DNA of 64,000 nt from an uncultured Bacilli bacterium (GTDB taxonomy: Bacteria > Bacillota_I > Bacilli_A > RF39 > UBA660), in the NCBI GenBank assembly GCA_934096295.1, contig CAKOLL010000002.1:1-64000 (forward strand), given 5' to 3'. The first letter of the stretch is position 1. Each line of letters starts with the position of its first letter. The notes under the pieces are model-generated. The model was given only the letters and a program-made list of their open reading frames with translations, ran no database searches and was not told the DNA's origin. Below are positions 1 to 8,923 of the stretch, piece by piece. The translations under genes and the position numbers were made by a program.

Positions 1-1
1 A

Positions 2-1030
2 AGAAAAAGTAAATATGAAGAAAGTAAAACAAAGATAAGTGTATATGAACAATTAAAAGAATTAACTGACTTAAGAAGAGAAAAAGAATGGTTAAGAGAA
101 ATAGACTCATGTGCCTTACAAGCATGTGTATATAATTTAGATGATGCATTTCAAAAGTTTTTTAAAGGAAATGGTTACCCAAGATTTAGAGCAAAAAATG
201 TACATGAGAGTTTTAGAACGAATAATACATTAAGTACTTATAAAAATAAGAAATATGAAAGTATAAGAATAGATTTCAAGAAAAGAATAATAACTTTGCC
301 AAAATTAAAAGAAGTAAAGTTTCGTGGATATAGAACAACAAAAAAAATCGTAGGTAAAATAAAATCAGCAACAATTAGTAAAGATGCTAACAAATACTTT
401 GTAAGCGTCCTTGTTGAAGTGCCATTTGTTAAATATTCATTAAAACCAACATCAATTATAGGATTAGATCTAGGTATTAAGGATTTTATAGTAACATCAA
501 ATGGAGAAAAAATAAAAAACGAAGTAAAGATAAATGAAAAAAGACTAAAAGGGTTACAAAAATGGTTATCAAGATGTAAACCCGGAAGTAAGAATAGATA
601 TAAAGTAAAATTGAAAATACAAAGATTGTATTTAAAAATTAGGAATGCCAGAAAACATATGATATATAAACTTGCAAATGATATTTTAAAGGAAAATGAC
701 ATTATATCAATTGAAACGTTAGATGTTAAAAGTATGTATCAAGTACATAAAATAGCAAAACACTTAAAAAACTTACCAATCAGAGAATTCATACGAGTCT
801 TAAAATATAAATCAAATTGGTTAGGTAAAAAAGTAATTGAGATAAATAAATATTATCCAAGTAGTCAAAGTTGTAATAGATGTGGATTTAAGAATGAAGA
901 AGTAAAGAATTTAAGTGTAAGAAAATGGATATGTCCAGAATGTGGTTTGATACATGATAGGGATATAAATGCAAGTGTAAATATAATGTTTGAAGGGTTG
1001 AAAATATATATGAAAGATTGTATAATCTAA
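2..1030 (+). CDS. tnpB: IS200/IS605-type TnpB, copy 1 (5' end cut by window edge)
   Basis: RNA-guided nuclease of IS200/IS605-type elements. The frame is open from base 2, so the N-terminus lies outside the window; the visible part aligns codon for codon with the complete copy at 38833-39975. RuvC-like motifs are intact: GLDLGIKDF (first Asp), SIETLDVKSM (Glu) and HDRDINASVNI (last Asp). A zinc ribbon CNRCG...CPECG lies near the C-terminus. No TnpA transposase is next to it in the window. The two copies differ by scattered substitutions and are nearly identical over the last third. It is followed directly by a conserved structured tail. Confidence 0.93.
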   Translation, partial: RKSKYEESKTKISVYEQLKELTDLRREKEWLREIDSCALQACVYNLDDAFQKFFKGNGYPRFRAKNVHESFRTNNTLSTYKNKKYESIRIDFKKRIITLPKLKEVKFRGYRTTKKIVGKIKSATISKDANKYFVSVLVEVPFVKYSLKPTSIIGLDLGIKDFIVTSNGEKIKNEVKINEKRLKGLQKWLSRCKPGSKNRYKVKLKIQRLYLKIRNARKHMIYKLANDILKENDIISIETLDVKSMYQVHKIAKHLKNLPIREFIRVLKYKSNWLGKKVIEINKYYPSSQSCNRCGFKNEEVKNLSVRKWICPECGLIHDRDINASVNIMFEGLKIYMKDCII

Positions 1031-1174
1031 ATAAGAACAAAAAAATAAAAACAAGTAGGGTGGCGACCATCCGAAATTGGTCTGCGGAGAAACCAAAGGT
1101 TTCAGTGAAACAGAAAAGTGTTATCGTGAGGTAACATAGATATTTGAATTTCGTTAGAAATTTAAGTTGTGTTC
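1031..1174 (+). ncRNA. Candidate omega/reRNA scaffold and element right end, copy 1
   Basis: Non-coding tail of the TnpB element, almost base-identical to 39976-40119. It carries four hairpins: GGGTGG/CCATCC (1058-1072), GTTTC-AGT-GAAAC (1099-1111), GTTATC-GTGA-GGTAAC (1120-1135) and AATTTC-GTTA-GAAATT (1147-1162). Identity with the other copy fades after about 1174, which I take as the element end. In known TnpB systems the guide is read from the DNA just past this end. The RNA role is inferred from position, structure and conservation. Confidence 0.75.
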
Positions 1175-1193
1175 TAAATATTAAAGAAAAAAC

Positions 1194-1222
1194 TTTATAT
1201 TAATAAAAATAAATGTTATAAT
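1194..1222 (+). promoter_or_regulatory. Sigma-A-type promoter of the first variable protein
   Basis: TTTATA (1194-1199), a 17-nt spacer and TATAAT (1217-1222). A GGTGAT ribosome site follows at 1234-1239, upstream of the ATG at 1245. The promoter lies just outside the TnpB element end. Confidence 0.6.
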
Positions 1223-1244
1223 TATTTAAGAATAGGTGATTTAA

Positions 1245-2840
1245 ATGGAAAAAATAAATGGACGTAAGTTATCTTTAATTTTTATATTTATTTTAATACT
1301 TTTAGTTTTGGCTTTATTAGTGGGTAAATTTACATATTCTTATTTAGGACCTACGATTGGGGATGATTTAGAAGGTAAAGGTGAAGTTACTGCTTCTGGA
1401 GATACTTTAATTTTTTCTAAAGGTAATACTTTGAGTTTAAGTGCAACAACTGATAATTTTGCTACTGGAGGATCTAATTTAACTGCCACTACTAATCCAA
1501 AAGTTAGATTAATTGCATCAACAAGAACAAATCAAGCAAGTGCTACATATTATGTAGGTGTTGTTATTAATAGTAATACGTTTACTTATTCTACGGATGA
1601 TAAAACTGCAGAGGTAATACTTACTATAAAAGATGAAAATGGTAATGATGTTACATCGGGTGTAGATGGTTTGTCTTATGTTACATCTGGTGGTGTATCT
1701 GGTTTTGATGTTACTGGAAAAACTGGTTTATTTAATATAAAAACTGATTATCCAATAAATACAAATTCATCGAGTGCGGGAACAACACATACTTGGACAT
1801 TTACCTTAACTTTTGTTAATTTATCAACTGATCAATCTGTGAATGAAAATGCTGATATGCAAGTTGATATATATCTTCAAAAAAATGGAGAATTTTTATC
1901 TAGTATAGCAGATGTATGTAATAATGGAGATAATTTAAAAGATTGTATTGTATCATTATCTCAAAAAAGTGTATCACCGGTATCTAAAATTTATTATCAT
2001 GATTCAACACTCGCAAATGGAGCAGGGGATAATAGCTATAGATATGCAGGGTCAAGTGATAGCGTAAATAATTTTGTATGTTTTGGATCAACAACAAGCC
2101 CATGTCCAACAAATAACTTATATAGAATAATCGGAGTAATAGAAGGAAAAGTAAAACTAATAAAATATGATTATATGACAGCAGAAGAATTAGGAACAAA
2201 TGGAGATTATAAAGGAGCTTATACATATGGTAGTACGACATATAAAGAAAATAATTATGCAAATATAACATCATATTATTGGAATTACAAAGCAACAAAT
2301 AAAGCTACAAATACATGGAGTACAAGCTTACTAAATAAAACAAATCTAAATACCAATTACATAAATTACATAGGAGAAGAGTGGGCAAATAAGATAGCAA
2401 TTACGACATGGAAAGTGGGAGGAAACACATATGATAATATAGCAGAATCAATACCATCAGTAGCATATCAAAATGAAATAACAAATCCAGATGCAACAAA
2501 TAGTACGGATAATGCCACAGAATATCAAGCAAAGATAGGTTTAATGTATGTGTCTGATTATGGGTTTGCAGCAAGTCCTAGCGCATGGACTTTAACAATG
2601 GGTTCCTATAATAATACAACAGCAACAAATAATAATTGGATGTATATGGGACTTTATGAATGGACTATTTCCCGTTATGCGGACTATTCGGGCTATGCTT
2701 TCTTTGTGCGCGGCGATGGTGGCGTGCGCTACAACGGCGTGAGCGGCTTCAGTGCGGTTCGGCCGTCCTTCAATCTTGAGTCTTCAATAACTTATAAATC
2801 AGGATCCGGAACCCAATCTGATCCAATTATAATAAATTAA
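1245..2840 (+). CDS. Secreted, membrane-anchored variable protein 1 (probable DGR target)
   Basis: 531 aa. A hydrophobic N-terminal segment (about residues 10-35) ending in FTYSYL resembles SipW-dependent-type signal anchors. A beta-rich TasA-like region follows (about 40-215), then a C-terminal module with the block NNFVCFGSTTSPCP (about 280), LYRIIGV, GLMYVSDYGFAASPSAW and WTIS at residue 473. Residues 477-505 form the variable region, then the end GSGTQSDPIIIN. Paralogous to 17409-18992 and 29396-31110. Codon use shifts from T-ending to A-ending near 2030 and then to GC-rich near 2670. Likely a surface ligand-binding protein with a C-type-lectin-like fold; the fold is inferred. GGTGAT supports the ATG at 1245. 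Confidence 0.8.
   Translation: MEKINGRKLSLIFIFILILLVLALLVGKFTYSYLGPTIGDDLEGKGEVTASGDTLIFSKGNTLSLSATTDNFATGGSNLTATTNPKVRLIASTRTNQASATYYVGVVINSNTFTYSTDDKTAEVILTIKDENGNDVTSGVDGLSYVTSGGVSGFDVTGKTGLFNIKTDYPINTNSSSAGTTHTWTFTLTFVNLSTDQSVNENADMQVDIYLQKNGEFLSSIADVCNNGDNLKDCIVSLSQKSVSPVSKIYYHDSTLANGAGDNSYRYAGSSDSVNNFVCFGSTTSPCPTNNLYRIIGVIEGKVKLIKYDYMTAEELGTNGDYKGAYTYGSTTYKENNYANITSYYWNYKATNKATNTWSTSLLNKTNLNTNYINYIGEEWANKIAITTWKVGGNTYDNIAESIPSVAYQNEITNPDATNSTDNATEYQAKIGLMYVSDYGFAASPSAWTLTMGSYNNTTATNNNWMYMGLYEWTISRYADYSGYAFFVRGDGGVRYNGVSGFSAVRPSFNLESSITYKSGSGTQSDPIIIN
2661..2786 (+). other. Variable region VR1 of a probable DGR target
   Basis: 42 codons from WTIS to SS. It aligns without gaps to 18810-18935. 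Between WTIS and the conserved RP, only 5 of 29 residues match the other copy. By hand count, 60 of the 96 bases at 2673-2768 are G or C, against very AT-rich surroundings. Of the 29 core codons 23 end in C or T, 6 in G and none in A. This fits AAY template codons randomised at their adenines. No template repeat or reverse transcriptase is in the window. Confidence 0.72.
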
Positions 2841-2844
2841 AATT

Positions 2845-3195
2845 TTATTTCAACTTATCCAATTCTTGTTGCATCTTGTTTAATGCGTCTAGTAAGAAAT
2901 CTACTTCGTTACGTTGATTTTGGTTACTTTTGTGGTTCTCATTATCTGTGTATGGGGAACCACCTTTTTTGGCTTTTTTAGAGTTTGAATTTATATTATT
3001 GTTTTCAATTCTAGATTCTATTAATTGTTGTTGTGCAGCATGAGTTAGTATGTATTGTCCCACTAGAATTAACCAGTTACCAATTGAGTTTTGTTCATTA
3101 GCATTATAGTCACCGACGCAAGCATAACCTACTGCTACAGCAATGATTGAAAAAGTATGGGGATCTATTGAAGGAGGAAAATTAGTGTTATGCAT
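2845..3195 (-). CDS. Conserved hypothetical small protein
   Basis: 116 aa when started at the ATG at 3195, which has AAAGGAGG 7 nt upstream; the longer frame from 3216 would place the ribosome site inside the gene. The first half is fairly hydrophobic (FSIIAVAVGYACVG, then GNWLILVGQYILTHAAQQQLIE). The middle is Asn/Lys-rich and low complexity. The last 25 residues could form a short coiled coil (DFLLDALNKMQQELDKLK). I do not recognise a family. Its stop lies 4 nt from the stop of the convergent variable-protein gene, with no clear terminator between them. Confidence 0.7.
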   Translation of the reverse strand: MHNTNFPPSIDPHTFSIIAVAVGYACVGDYNANEQNSIGNWLILVGQYILTHAAQQQLIESRIENNNINSNSKKAKKGGSPYTDNENHKSNQNQRNEVDFLLDALNKMQQELDKLK

Positions 3196-3284
3196 GTAAT
3201 TTCCTCCTTTATTCATTAATAAATATATATGAAAATTTGCATTTTTAAATGAAATAATATATAATTAAGTTGGTGATGCAAATT

Positions 3285-3863
3285 ATGCAAATTGAAAGTG
3301 TGAATGAGCCGATAGTTGCTGTAAGAAGAAGTCAATATCCAGAAGATAATAAACCTGAATTTCTTTTGGTGGGAAGAAGTAACGTTGGAAAGAGTAGTTT
3401 TATAAATACTTTGATAGAAAGAAAGAACTTTGCAAGAACAAGTAGTAAACCAGGGAAGACACAAACATTAAATTTTTATTTAGTGAATGATGCATTTTAT
3501 TTGGTTGATGTTCCAGGTTATGGATATGCAAGTGTTAGTAAAGATACTCAAAAAAAATTTGGTTTAATGATTGAAGAATATTTAAAATCTAGAGAAAATT
3601 TAAAACATGTATTTATGTTAATAGATTATAGACATAAGCCTACGGAAGATGATGTTTTAATGTATGAGTTTTTAAAATATTATAATTTGGATATTACTAT
3701 TGTTGCTACGAAATATGATAAGATAAGTAAGAATGGAAGAATAAAACAAGATAAATTAATTAAAGATACATTAAAGTTTGATTCTGATGAATTTATTACA
3801 TTTAGTACAGTTACTAAAAAGGGTAGAAGTGAAGTATTAAGTATATTGGAGGCTAAAATATGA
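3285..3863 (+). CDS. ysxC: Ribosome biogenesis GTPase YsxC/EngB
   Basis: 192 aa, the usual family length. Binds GTP and acts in late 50S subunit assembly. G1 is GRSNVGKSS, the KPGKTQTLNF segment is the G2 region, DVPGYGY is G3, and the G4 position is occupied by ATKYDK. The ATG at 3285 is preceded by GGTGA at 3272-3276; longer starts (3270, 3276) would overlap this site. The stop overlaps the start of the pilin-like gene (ATGA), so the two are probably translated together. Confidence 0.93.
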   Translation: MQIESVNEPIVAVRRSQYPEDNKPEFLLVGRSNVGKSSFINTLIERKNFARTSSKPGKTQTLNFYLVNDAFYLVDVPGYGYASVSKDTQKKFGLMIEEYLKSRENLKHVFMLIDYRHKPTEDDVLMYEFLKYYNLDITIVATKYDKISKNGRIKQDKLIKDTLKFDSDEFITFSTVTKKGRSEVLSILEAKI

Positions 3864-4303
3864 ATAAAAAGGGGTTTACATTAGTTGAGGTATTAGCAGT
3901 TATAGTAATTATTGGAATAGTAGCTATGATGGCAAGTTCTGGTGTTATGAAAGTAAGAGAAAATTCTTTAAAGAAATTACTTAATAGTAAAATAGAAGAA
4001 TTAGAAGCTAGTGCTATTCTTTATGGGCAAGAGAATCAAAATCTTCTTAACGATACTTGTGTGGTAGATGAAGAAGAACATAGTTTTTGTAAATTAGTTA
4101 CGGTTAAATTTTTAATTGATGAAGGATATTATACCACTAGTGAAGAAAATAAAGATAATAAGAAAGATTTAATAAATAATATTACTAATAAAAGTATGTT
4201 GTGTGATGAGGTACAAATATATAAAAAGAATAATAGAATATATGCTAAAGCAACAAATATTAAAAGTAATAATGAAAATAATGTATGTAATTTAAAATAT
4301 TAG
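3860..4303 (+). CDS. Type IV prepilin-like (ComGC/pseudopilin-type) protein
   Basis: 147 aa. It opens with a class III signal, KKGFTLVEVLAVIVIIGIVA: prepilin peptidase would cut between Gly and Phe, and Glu5 of the mature protein is present. After the helix comes an amphipathic stretch (KLLNSKIEELEASAILYGQ) and a soluble domain with four cysteines that could form disulfides. No prepilin peptidase or assembly ATPase is in this window. It overlaps the end of ysxC by 4 nt and lies 16 nt before der, an unusual place for a lone pilin gene. Its assembly partners must be encoded elsewhere. Confidence 0.85.
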   Translation: MNKKGFTLVEVLAVIVIIGIVAMMASSGVMKVRENSLKKLLNSKIEELEASAILYGQENQNLLNDTCVVDEEEHSFCKLVTVKFLIDEGYYTTSEENKDNKKDLINNITNKSMLCDEVQIYKKNNRIYAKATNIKSNNENNVCNLKY

Positions 4304-4319
4304 ATAAGGAGGTTTTAGT

Positions 4320-5621
4320 ATGCAAACAGTATGTTTAGTAGGTAAACCCAATGTTGGTAAAAGTAGTATATTTAATAGATTAATTAAAGAAGATAAATCT
4401 ATTATAATGGATACTCCGGGAGTTACTAGAGATAGAATATATGGTAAAGTCGAGTATAATAATAAAAGATTTCATTTAATTGATACTGGAGGTATTTCTT
4501 TTGGAGATGATGATTTTCAAAAGGATATACTTGCACAAGCAACTTTAGCAATTGATGAAGCTGATTTAGTTTTATTTGTAGTAGATGGTATAGAAGATAT
4601 TGATGCAAGTGATAGAAAGGTTGCGGAAATATTGCATAGATCAAGTAAACCAGTGGTAGTAGTTGTTAATAAACTTGATAATGATAAGAGAAAAGATAAT
4701 TTATATAATTTTTATGAATTGGGATTTAGTGAGTTAATTGCTGTTAGTGCATCTCATAATATTGGGATTAATGAATTACTTAATACAATTACTAAAGATT
4801 TACCAGAAGAAGATATAGTTGATGATAATACAATTAAGTTTTCTATTATTGGAAGACCTAATGTTGGAAAAAGTAGTTTAATTAATGCAATACTAAATGA
4901 AGATAGAGCTATAGTTAGTGATATTGCTGGTACAACTAGAGATGCGATAGATACTAAATTTAAATACAATCATGAAGATATTACTGTTATTGATACCGCA
5001 GGAATGAGAAAAAAAGGTAAGATATATGAAAGTGTTGAAAAATATAGTTTAATTCGTAGTCTTAAAGCAATTGACAGAAGTGATGTTTGTGTGTTAGTAA
5101 TTGATGCATCAACTGGTATTATTGAACATGATAAACATATAGCATCATATGCTTTAGATGCTGGTAAAGGTATTGTAATTTGTGTAAATAAATGGGATAC
5201 AATAAGTAATCCAGATAGTGATATAAGGAAATGGAAGGAAGAAATAAAGAATGAATTTCAATTTATTCCTTATGCTCATGTAGTATTTTTAAGTGCTAAA
5301 ACTAAAAAACGTGTTTGTACCTTAATGCCTGAGGTAATAAATGCTTATAACAATAATAGGAAAGAGGTAAAAACTAGTTTACTTAATAATATTATAATGG
5401 AAGCAGTTAGTTTACATGAACCTCCTTCTTATAAGGGTAAAAGACTTAAGATATATTTTGTAAGTCAAACAGGTAATTGTCCTCCGAAATTTACTTTTTC
5501 TGTAAATAATAAAGGATTAATACATTTTAGTTATGAAAGATATTTAGAAAATCAATTTAGAAATAATATTGATTTTGATGGTACTCCGATAGTATTGCAA
5601 TTTAAAAATAAAAATGAATAA
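4320..5621 (+). CDS. der: Ribosome-associated GTPase Der (EngA)
   Basis: 433 aa, full length. It has two consecutive G domains (GKPNVGKSS near residue 8 and GRPNVGKSS near 178), each with its G3 motif (DTGG, DTAG) and NKxD motif (NKLD, NKWD). A C-terminal KH-like domain follows (YKGKRLKIYFVSQTG). It acts in 50S subunit maturation. The ribosome site AAGGAGG lies 7 nt before the ATG. It follows ysxC and the pilin-like gene, so two ribosome-assembly GTPases probably share a transcript. Confidence 0.96.
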   Translation: MQTVCLVGKPNVGKSSIFNRLIKEDKSIIMDTPGVTRDRIYGKVEYNNKRFHLIDTGGISFGDDDFQKDILAQATLAIDEADLVLFVVDGIEDIDASDRKVAEILHRSSKPVVVVVNKLDNDKRKDNLYNFYELGFSELIAVSASHNIGINELLNTITKDLPEEDIVDDNTIKFSIIGRPNVGKSSLINAILNEDRAIVSDIAGTTRDAIDTKFKYNHEDITVIDTAGMRKKGKIYESVEKYSLIRSLKAIDRSDVCVLVIDASTGIIEHDKHIASYALDAGKGIVICVNKWDTISNPDSDIRKWKEEIKNEFQFIPYAHVVFLSAKTKKRVCTLMPEVINAYNNNRKEVKTSLLNNIIMEAVSLHEPPSYKGKRLKIYFVSQTGNCPPKFTFSVNNKGLIHFSYERYLENQFRNNIDFDGTPIVLQFKNKNE

Positions 5622-5697
5622 GGGCATAAGTAATTTGTGTTTTTAGGACTAGCTCATATGATATAGTAAGATGATAACCTTTAAAGGGGGTGATATC

Positions 5698-5967
5698 TTG
5701 ACTATATCATTATCAGTTATAATAATGCTTGTGGCATATGTCTTTGGTGCAATTACAAAAATATTTATCGAGAATGTTCCTAATAAGTTTATTCCTATTC
5801 AAAATGTGGTAATTGGTATTTTGAGTGGAGTAGTTTGTTATTTTCTACATATTGATGATAACTTACTTAATTCAATTGTTGTATGTATTATGTCTACGAT
5901 GAGTGCAGGCGGAATAGCAGACTTAATTGAAACAAGAAAGCTACAAGATAATGAAACTAAAGGATAA
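5698..5967 (+). CDS. Holin-like small membrane protein
   Basis: About 89 aa when started at the TTG at 5698, which follows an AAAGGGGGTGAT ribosome site; the upstream ATG at 5671 would put that site inside the gene. Two or three membrane segments are visible (ISLSVIIMLVAYVFGAI, VVIGILSGVVCYFL, SIVVCIMSTMSAGGIADL) with a short charged tail. It resembles phage holins of the Hol44/Phage_holin_5 type. No lysin or other phage gene is near, so it may be a domesticated holin or an unrelated small membrane protein. A strong terminator follows. Confidence 0.6.
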   Translation: MTISLSVIIMLVAYVFGAITKIFIENVPNKFIPIQNVVIGILSGVVCYFLHIDDNLLNSIVVCIMSTMSAGGIADLIETRKLQDNETKG

Positions 5968-5977
5968 ATAAAAATAG

Positions 5978-6006
5978 CACACATGCTTAATCGCATGTGT
6001 GTTTTT
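5978..6006 (+). terminator. Rho-independent terminator after the holin-like gene
   Basis: Perfect 9-bp stem CACACATGC/GCATGTGTG with loop TTAATC, followed by T5. Confidence 0.9.
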
Positions 6007-6013
6007 ATATAAT

Positions 6014-6167
6014 AAAAAAAGTTTATTTGCGATAATAAATATCCAAATAAACATCCAAATAAACAAACGGTAACATTCAACATCCAAAAATCAAATGTTT
6101 CCTTTTTTAATATATGAAAATTTGTTTCATATATTCTTATGTTAGCATATTTATTGTAAAATTTCAA
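6014..6167 (-). ncRNA. Small RNA-like repeat, copy A, with its own promoter and terminator
   Basis: On the minus strand: TTGAAA (6162-6167), a 17-nt spacer, TAACAT (6139-6144), then a body nearly identical to 46656-46762. It ends in the inverted repeat GTTTATTTG...CAAATAAAC (6021-6052) and a T7 tract (6014-6020). The predicted transcript is about 120 nt. One frame can be read through the body (FHILKKETFDF...) but it has no good start and runs through the terminator, so an RNA function is more likely than a peptide. It lies downstream of the P-type ATPase. Confidence 0.55.
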
Positions 6168-6172
6168 GTATT

Positions 6173-8755
6173 TTAAACCCTAATTGCTATGCCTTTTTTC
6201 TTTAATATGTATTTTCTTAACCAATCAACTGGAAATACACTTAAGGCTAGTATTAAAACTAATAATAGTTCATTTGTTTTGAGACCATATGTTCTAAATA
6301 TATCACCACCATGATAAATAATCCAAAGTTGAGCAATAAATATAAATGTGAAAACTGTAATGAATACTTGATTTTTACCTAAATTAGCAAATGTATTAAT
6401 TCTAACTGTTCGAGCGTTAAAAGCATTAAATATTCCCATGAAGATGAACATTGCAAAATATGCAGTCATTAAATATTTATTGTCGTTTCCAGTTCTAATA
6501 AGTTCTTTAAATATTGGAAGTTTTAAGAATAGAATACAAAGTAAAGCGCAATAAACTCCAGTCCATATGATTTCACTATACATATATTTATTCATAATTG
6601 GTGTATCTTTTTTCTTTGGTGGTTCTTCCATATATTCTAGGAGTGGAGCTTCAAAAGAGAAGGCAACTCCTGCGAATGTATCCATAATCATGTTAAGCCA
6701 TAGCATTTGAACAATTGTAATAGGGGTTGTAACTCCGATGAGGGATCCCACTATTGATAAAACTAATGCACACATATTAACTGTTAATTGATAAATAATA
6801 AATTTACGAATACTTTTAAATATTGTTCTTCCATATAAAATGGCTTTACTAATTGATAAAATATTATTATCGAGAATTACAATATCTGCAGCTTCTTTAG
6901 CTACTTCTGTACCACTTCCCATAGCAAATCCTACATTTGCTTTTTTTAAAGCTGGTGCATCATTAACTCCATCACCAGTCATGCCTACGACAAGATCCAT
7001 TGATTCTATAATACTTACCATTCGGCTTTTATCTTGAGGTAAGGCTCTAGCAATGACGGCAATTTTACTTAAATTTCTTTTAATTTCTTCATCGCTCATT
7101 TTGGCTAACATATTACTGTCTAAAACCATATTACTGTTTATATCAATAAGACCAACCTCACGAGCAATAGATGTAGCGGTATCTATTGCATCCCCCGTTA
7201 TCATAATAGGTTTAATTCCAGCACTTTTAATCAATTTTATTCCATCTTTAGCTTCATCTCTTAATTCATCTTTTATATTTACAAAGCCTAAAAGGGTTAA
7301 ATTATCTTTATCTTTTCCATAAGCAAATATAAGAACTCTACCAGAATTTTTAGTATACATATCTATTTTCTTTTCTATTAAACTTTTATTTATAAAACTT
7401 ACTTCATTACCAAATGAATTTAGATATTTTTTACATTTAGATAATAATACTTCTCTAGCTCCTTTATAATATGTTATACCGTTACTTAGGGTAACACTAC
7501 TATATTTGTATTTACTATCGAAAGGTTCTTTTTTAATAACTTTTTCATTTCTTTTTTTATCATATTTTATAAATTCGAGTAGGGCACGATCAGTAGAATT
7601 ACCTCCGATAATACCTGATTCACTTATAATGCTAGCATTATTATAATAAAATGAGTTATATATTATTTCATAATTCTTAACTTTTTTTAATTCATTTACA
7701 TCTTTAAATACTTTGTTATCTGGAGTAACAAACTCAGTAACTTTTAAAACTCCTTTTGTAAGGGTGCCAGTTTTATCTGTAAGAAGGACATTTAAGCTAC
7801 CTGCAGTTTCTATACCTACGAGCTTTCTAACTAAAACACTATCTTTTAACATCTTTTTCATATTACTTGATAATACTAGGGTAATCATCATTGGTAAACC
7901 TTCGGGAACTGCCACGACGATAATTGTAACTGATAGAGTAAGAGCATATAATAAATGATTAAACATAATTGGGGCATTACTTAATGTTGCCAAAATTAAA
8001 TCTTTATCAAAATTGTTAGAAATTATAATACTTGCAAATAAATAGGAAATGCTAGCAAGGATGGCACCAGCATAACCAATTCTACTTATGGTTTTAGCTA
8101 GTCCTCGTAATTTTATTTTTAAAGGACTTTCTGGAACAACTTCTTGTAATTCTTGAGATATTTTACCTAATATTGTTTTATCTCCGACACATCTAACTAA
8201 CATTTCAGCTTCACCATTATATACAACTGAACCTCGATATACACGATTTACATCACTTATAACTGGACCATTTTTACATACTTTTTTGGCTTCTTTTGCC
8301 TCACCATTTAGGGCAGACTCATCAACGCTTAATGAACCCTTAACTAAATAACCATCAGCAGGTATTTTGTCCCCACTATTTAAAATGACAATGTCACCAA
8401 CAACTATTTCTCCGGATGGTATTTCAATTATTTTGCCATTTCTTCTAACTTTAGCTTTTGTTTTTAATTGCTCTTCTTGAAGTCTGGAAAATGCTTTTTC
8501 AGAACCGTATTCGCTAATACTGGAAATAAATGAAGCTAAAAATATTGCTATTAAAATGCCAATCGTTTCATACCAATCAAAATCACGAAAAAGTACTACA
8601 ACTTTAATTCCTAATGCAATTAATAATATTTTGATAATAGGGTCCCCTAAAGACTCTAACAAAAGACGTAAAAAAGTATTTTTCTTTTGTTTTGTTATTT
8701 CATTTGTACCATGTTCTTTTCTAGAAATGATTACCTCTTTTTCGCTTAAGCCCAT
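6173..8755 (-). CDS. Cation-transporting P-type ATPase (calcium-pump type)
   Basis: 860 aa. Type II P-type ATPase, probably exporting Ca2+ across the cell membrane. The phosphorylation motif is DKTGTLTKG, followed by the hinge TGDGVNDAPALKKA and the nucleotide-binding KGAREVLLSKC region. The conserved PEGLP of membrane segment 4 is present (VAVPEGLPM), as is NMIMDTFAG in a later membrane segment. The actuator loop reads NGEAKE where TGES is typical. About ten membrane segments are expected. GGGAGG precedes the ATG. Substrate is assigned from family similarity, not shown directly. Confidence 0.9.
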   Translation of the reverse strand: MGLSEKEVIISRKEHGTNEITKQKKNTFLRLLLESLGDPIIKILLIALGIKVVVLFRDFDWYETIGILIAIFLASFISSISEYGSEKAFSRLQEEQLKTKAKVRRNGKIIEIPSGEIVVGDIVILNSGDKIPADGYLVKGSLSVDESALNGEAKEAKKVCKNGPVISDVNRVYRGSVVYNGEAEMLVRCVGDKTILGKISQELQEVVPESPLKIKLRGLAKTISRIGYAGAILASISYLFASIIISNNFDKDLILATLSNAPIMFNHLLYALTLSVTIIVVAVPEGLPMMITLVLSSNMKKMLKDSVLVRKLVGIETAGSLNVLLTDKTGTLTKGVLKVTEFVTPDNKVFKDVNELKKVKNYEIIYNSFYYNNASIISESGIIGGNSTDRALLEFIKYDKKRNEKVIKKEPFDSKYKYSSVTLSNGITYYKGAREVLLSKCKKYLNSFGNEVSFINKSLIEKKIDMYTKNSGRVLIFAYGKDKDNLTLLGFVNIKDELRDEAKDGIKLIKSAGIKPIMITGDAIDTATSIAREVGLIDINSNMVLDSNMLAKMSDEEIKRNLSKIAVIARALPQDKSRMVSIIESMDLVVGMTGDGVNDAPALKKANVGFAMGSGTEVAKEAADIVILDNNILSISKAILYGRTIFKSIRKFIIYQLTVNMCALVLSIVGSLIGVTTPITIVQMLWLNMIMDTFAGVAFSFEAPLLEYMEEPPKKKDTPIMNKYMYSEIIWTGVYCALLCILFLKLPIFKELIRTGNDNKYLMTAYFAMFIFMGIFNAFNARTVRINTFANLGKNQVFITVFTFIFIAQLWIIYHGGDIFRTYGLKTNELLLVLILALSVFPVDWLRKYILKKKGIAIRV

Positions 8756-8923
8756 ATGCTTGTCCTCCCAGAATAAGTTTATGAGCCAAAATGTTTTTTA
8801 GAACAAAAATTATTGTATATTAAGGTTGTTTTGTATTATAATTAATTGGGTATTCTAAAATGAAATAAAATAATTTTATATTTTAATGTATATTTAATTA
8901 TAATGTATTATGGAGGCAGTAAA

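Noticed and set aside
5698..5967. Prophage remnant around the holin-like gene
   Set aside because: No lysin, portal, integrase or attachment site nearby, and the neighbours are housekeeping genes.
5838..6167. 109-codon frame on the minus strand
   Set aside because: It starts at a TTG inside the predicted -35 box, runs through two terminators and covers the holin-like gene; better read as a small RNA-like unit.
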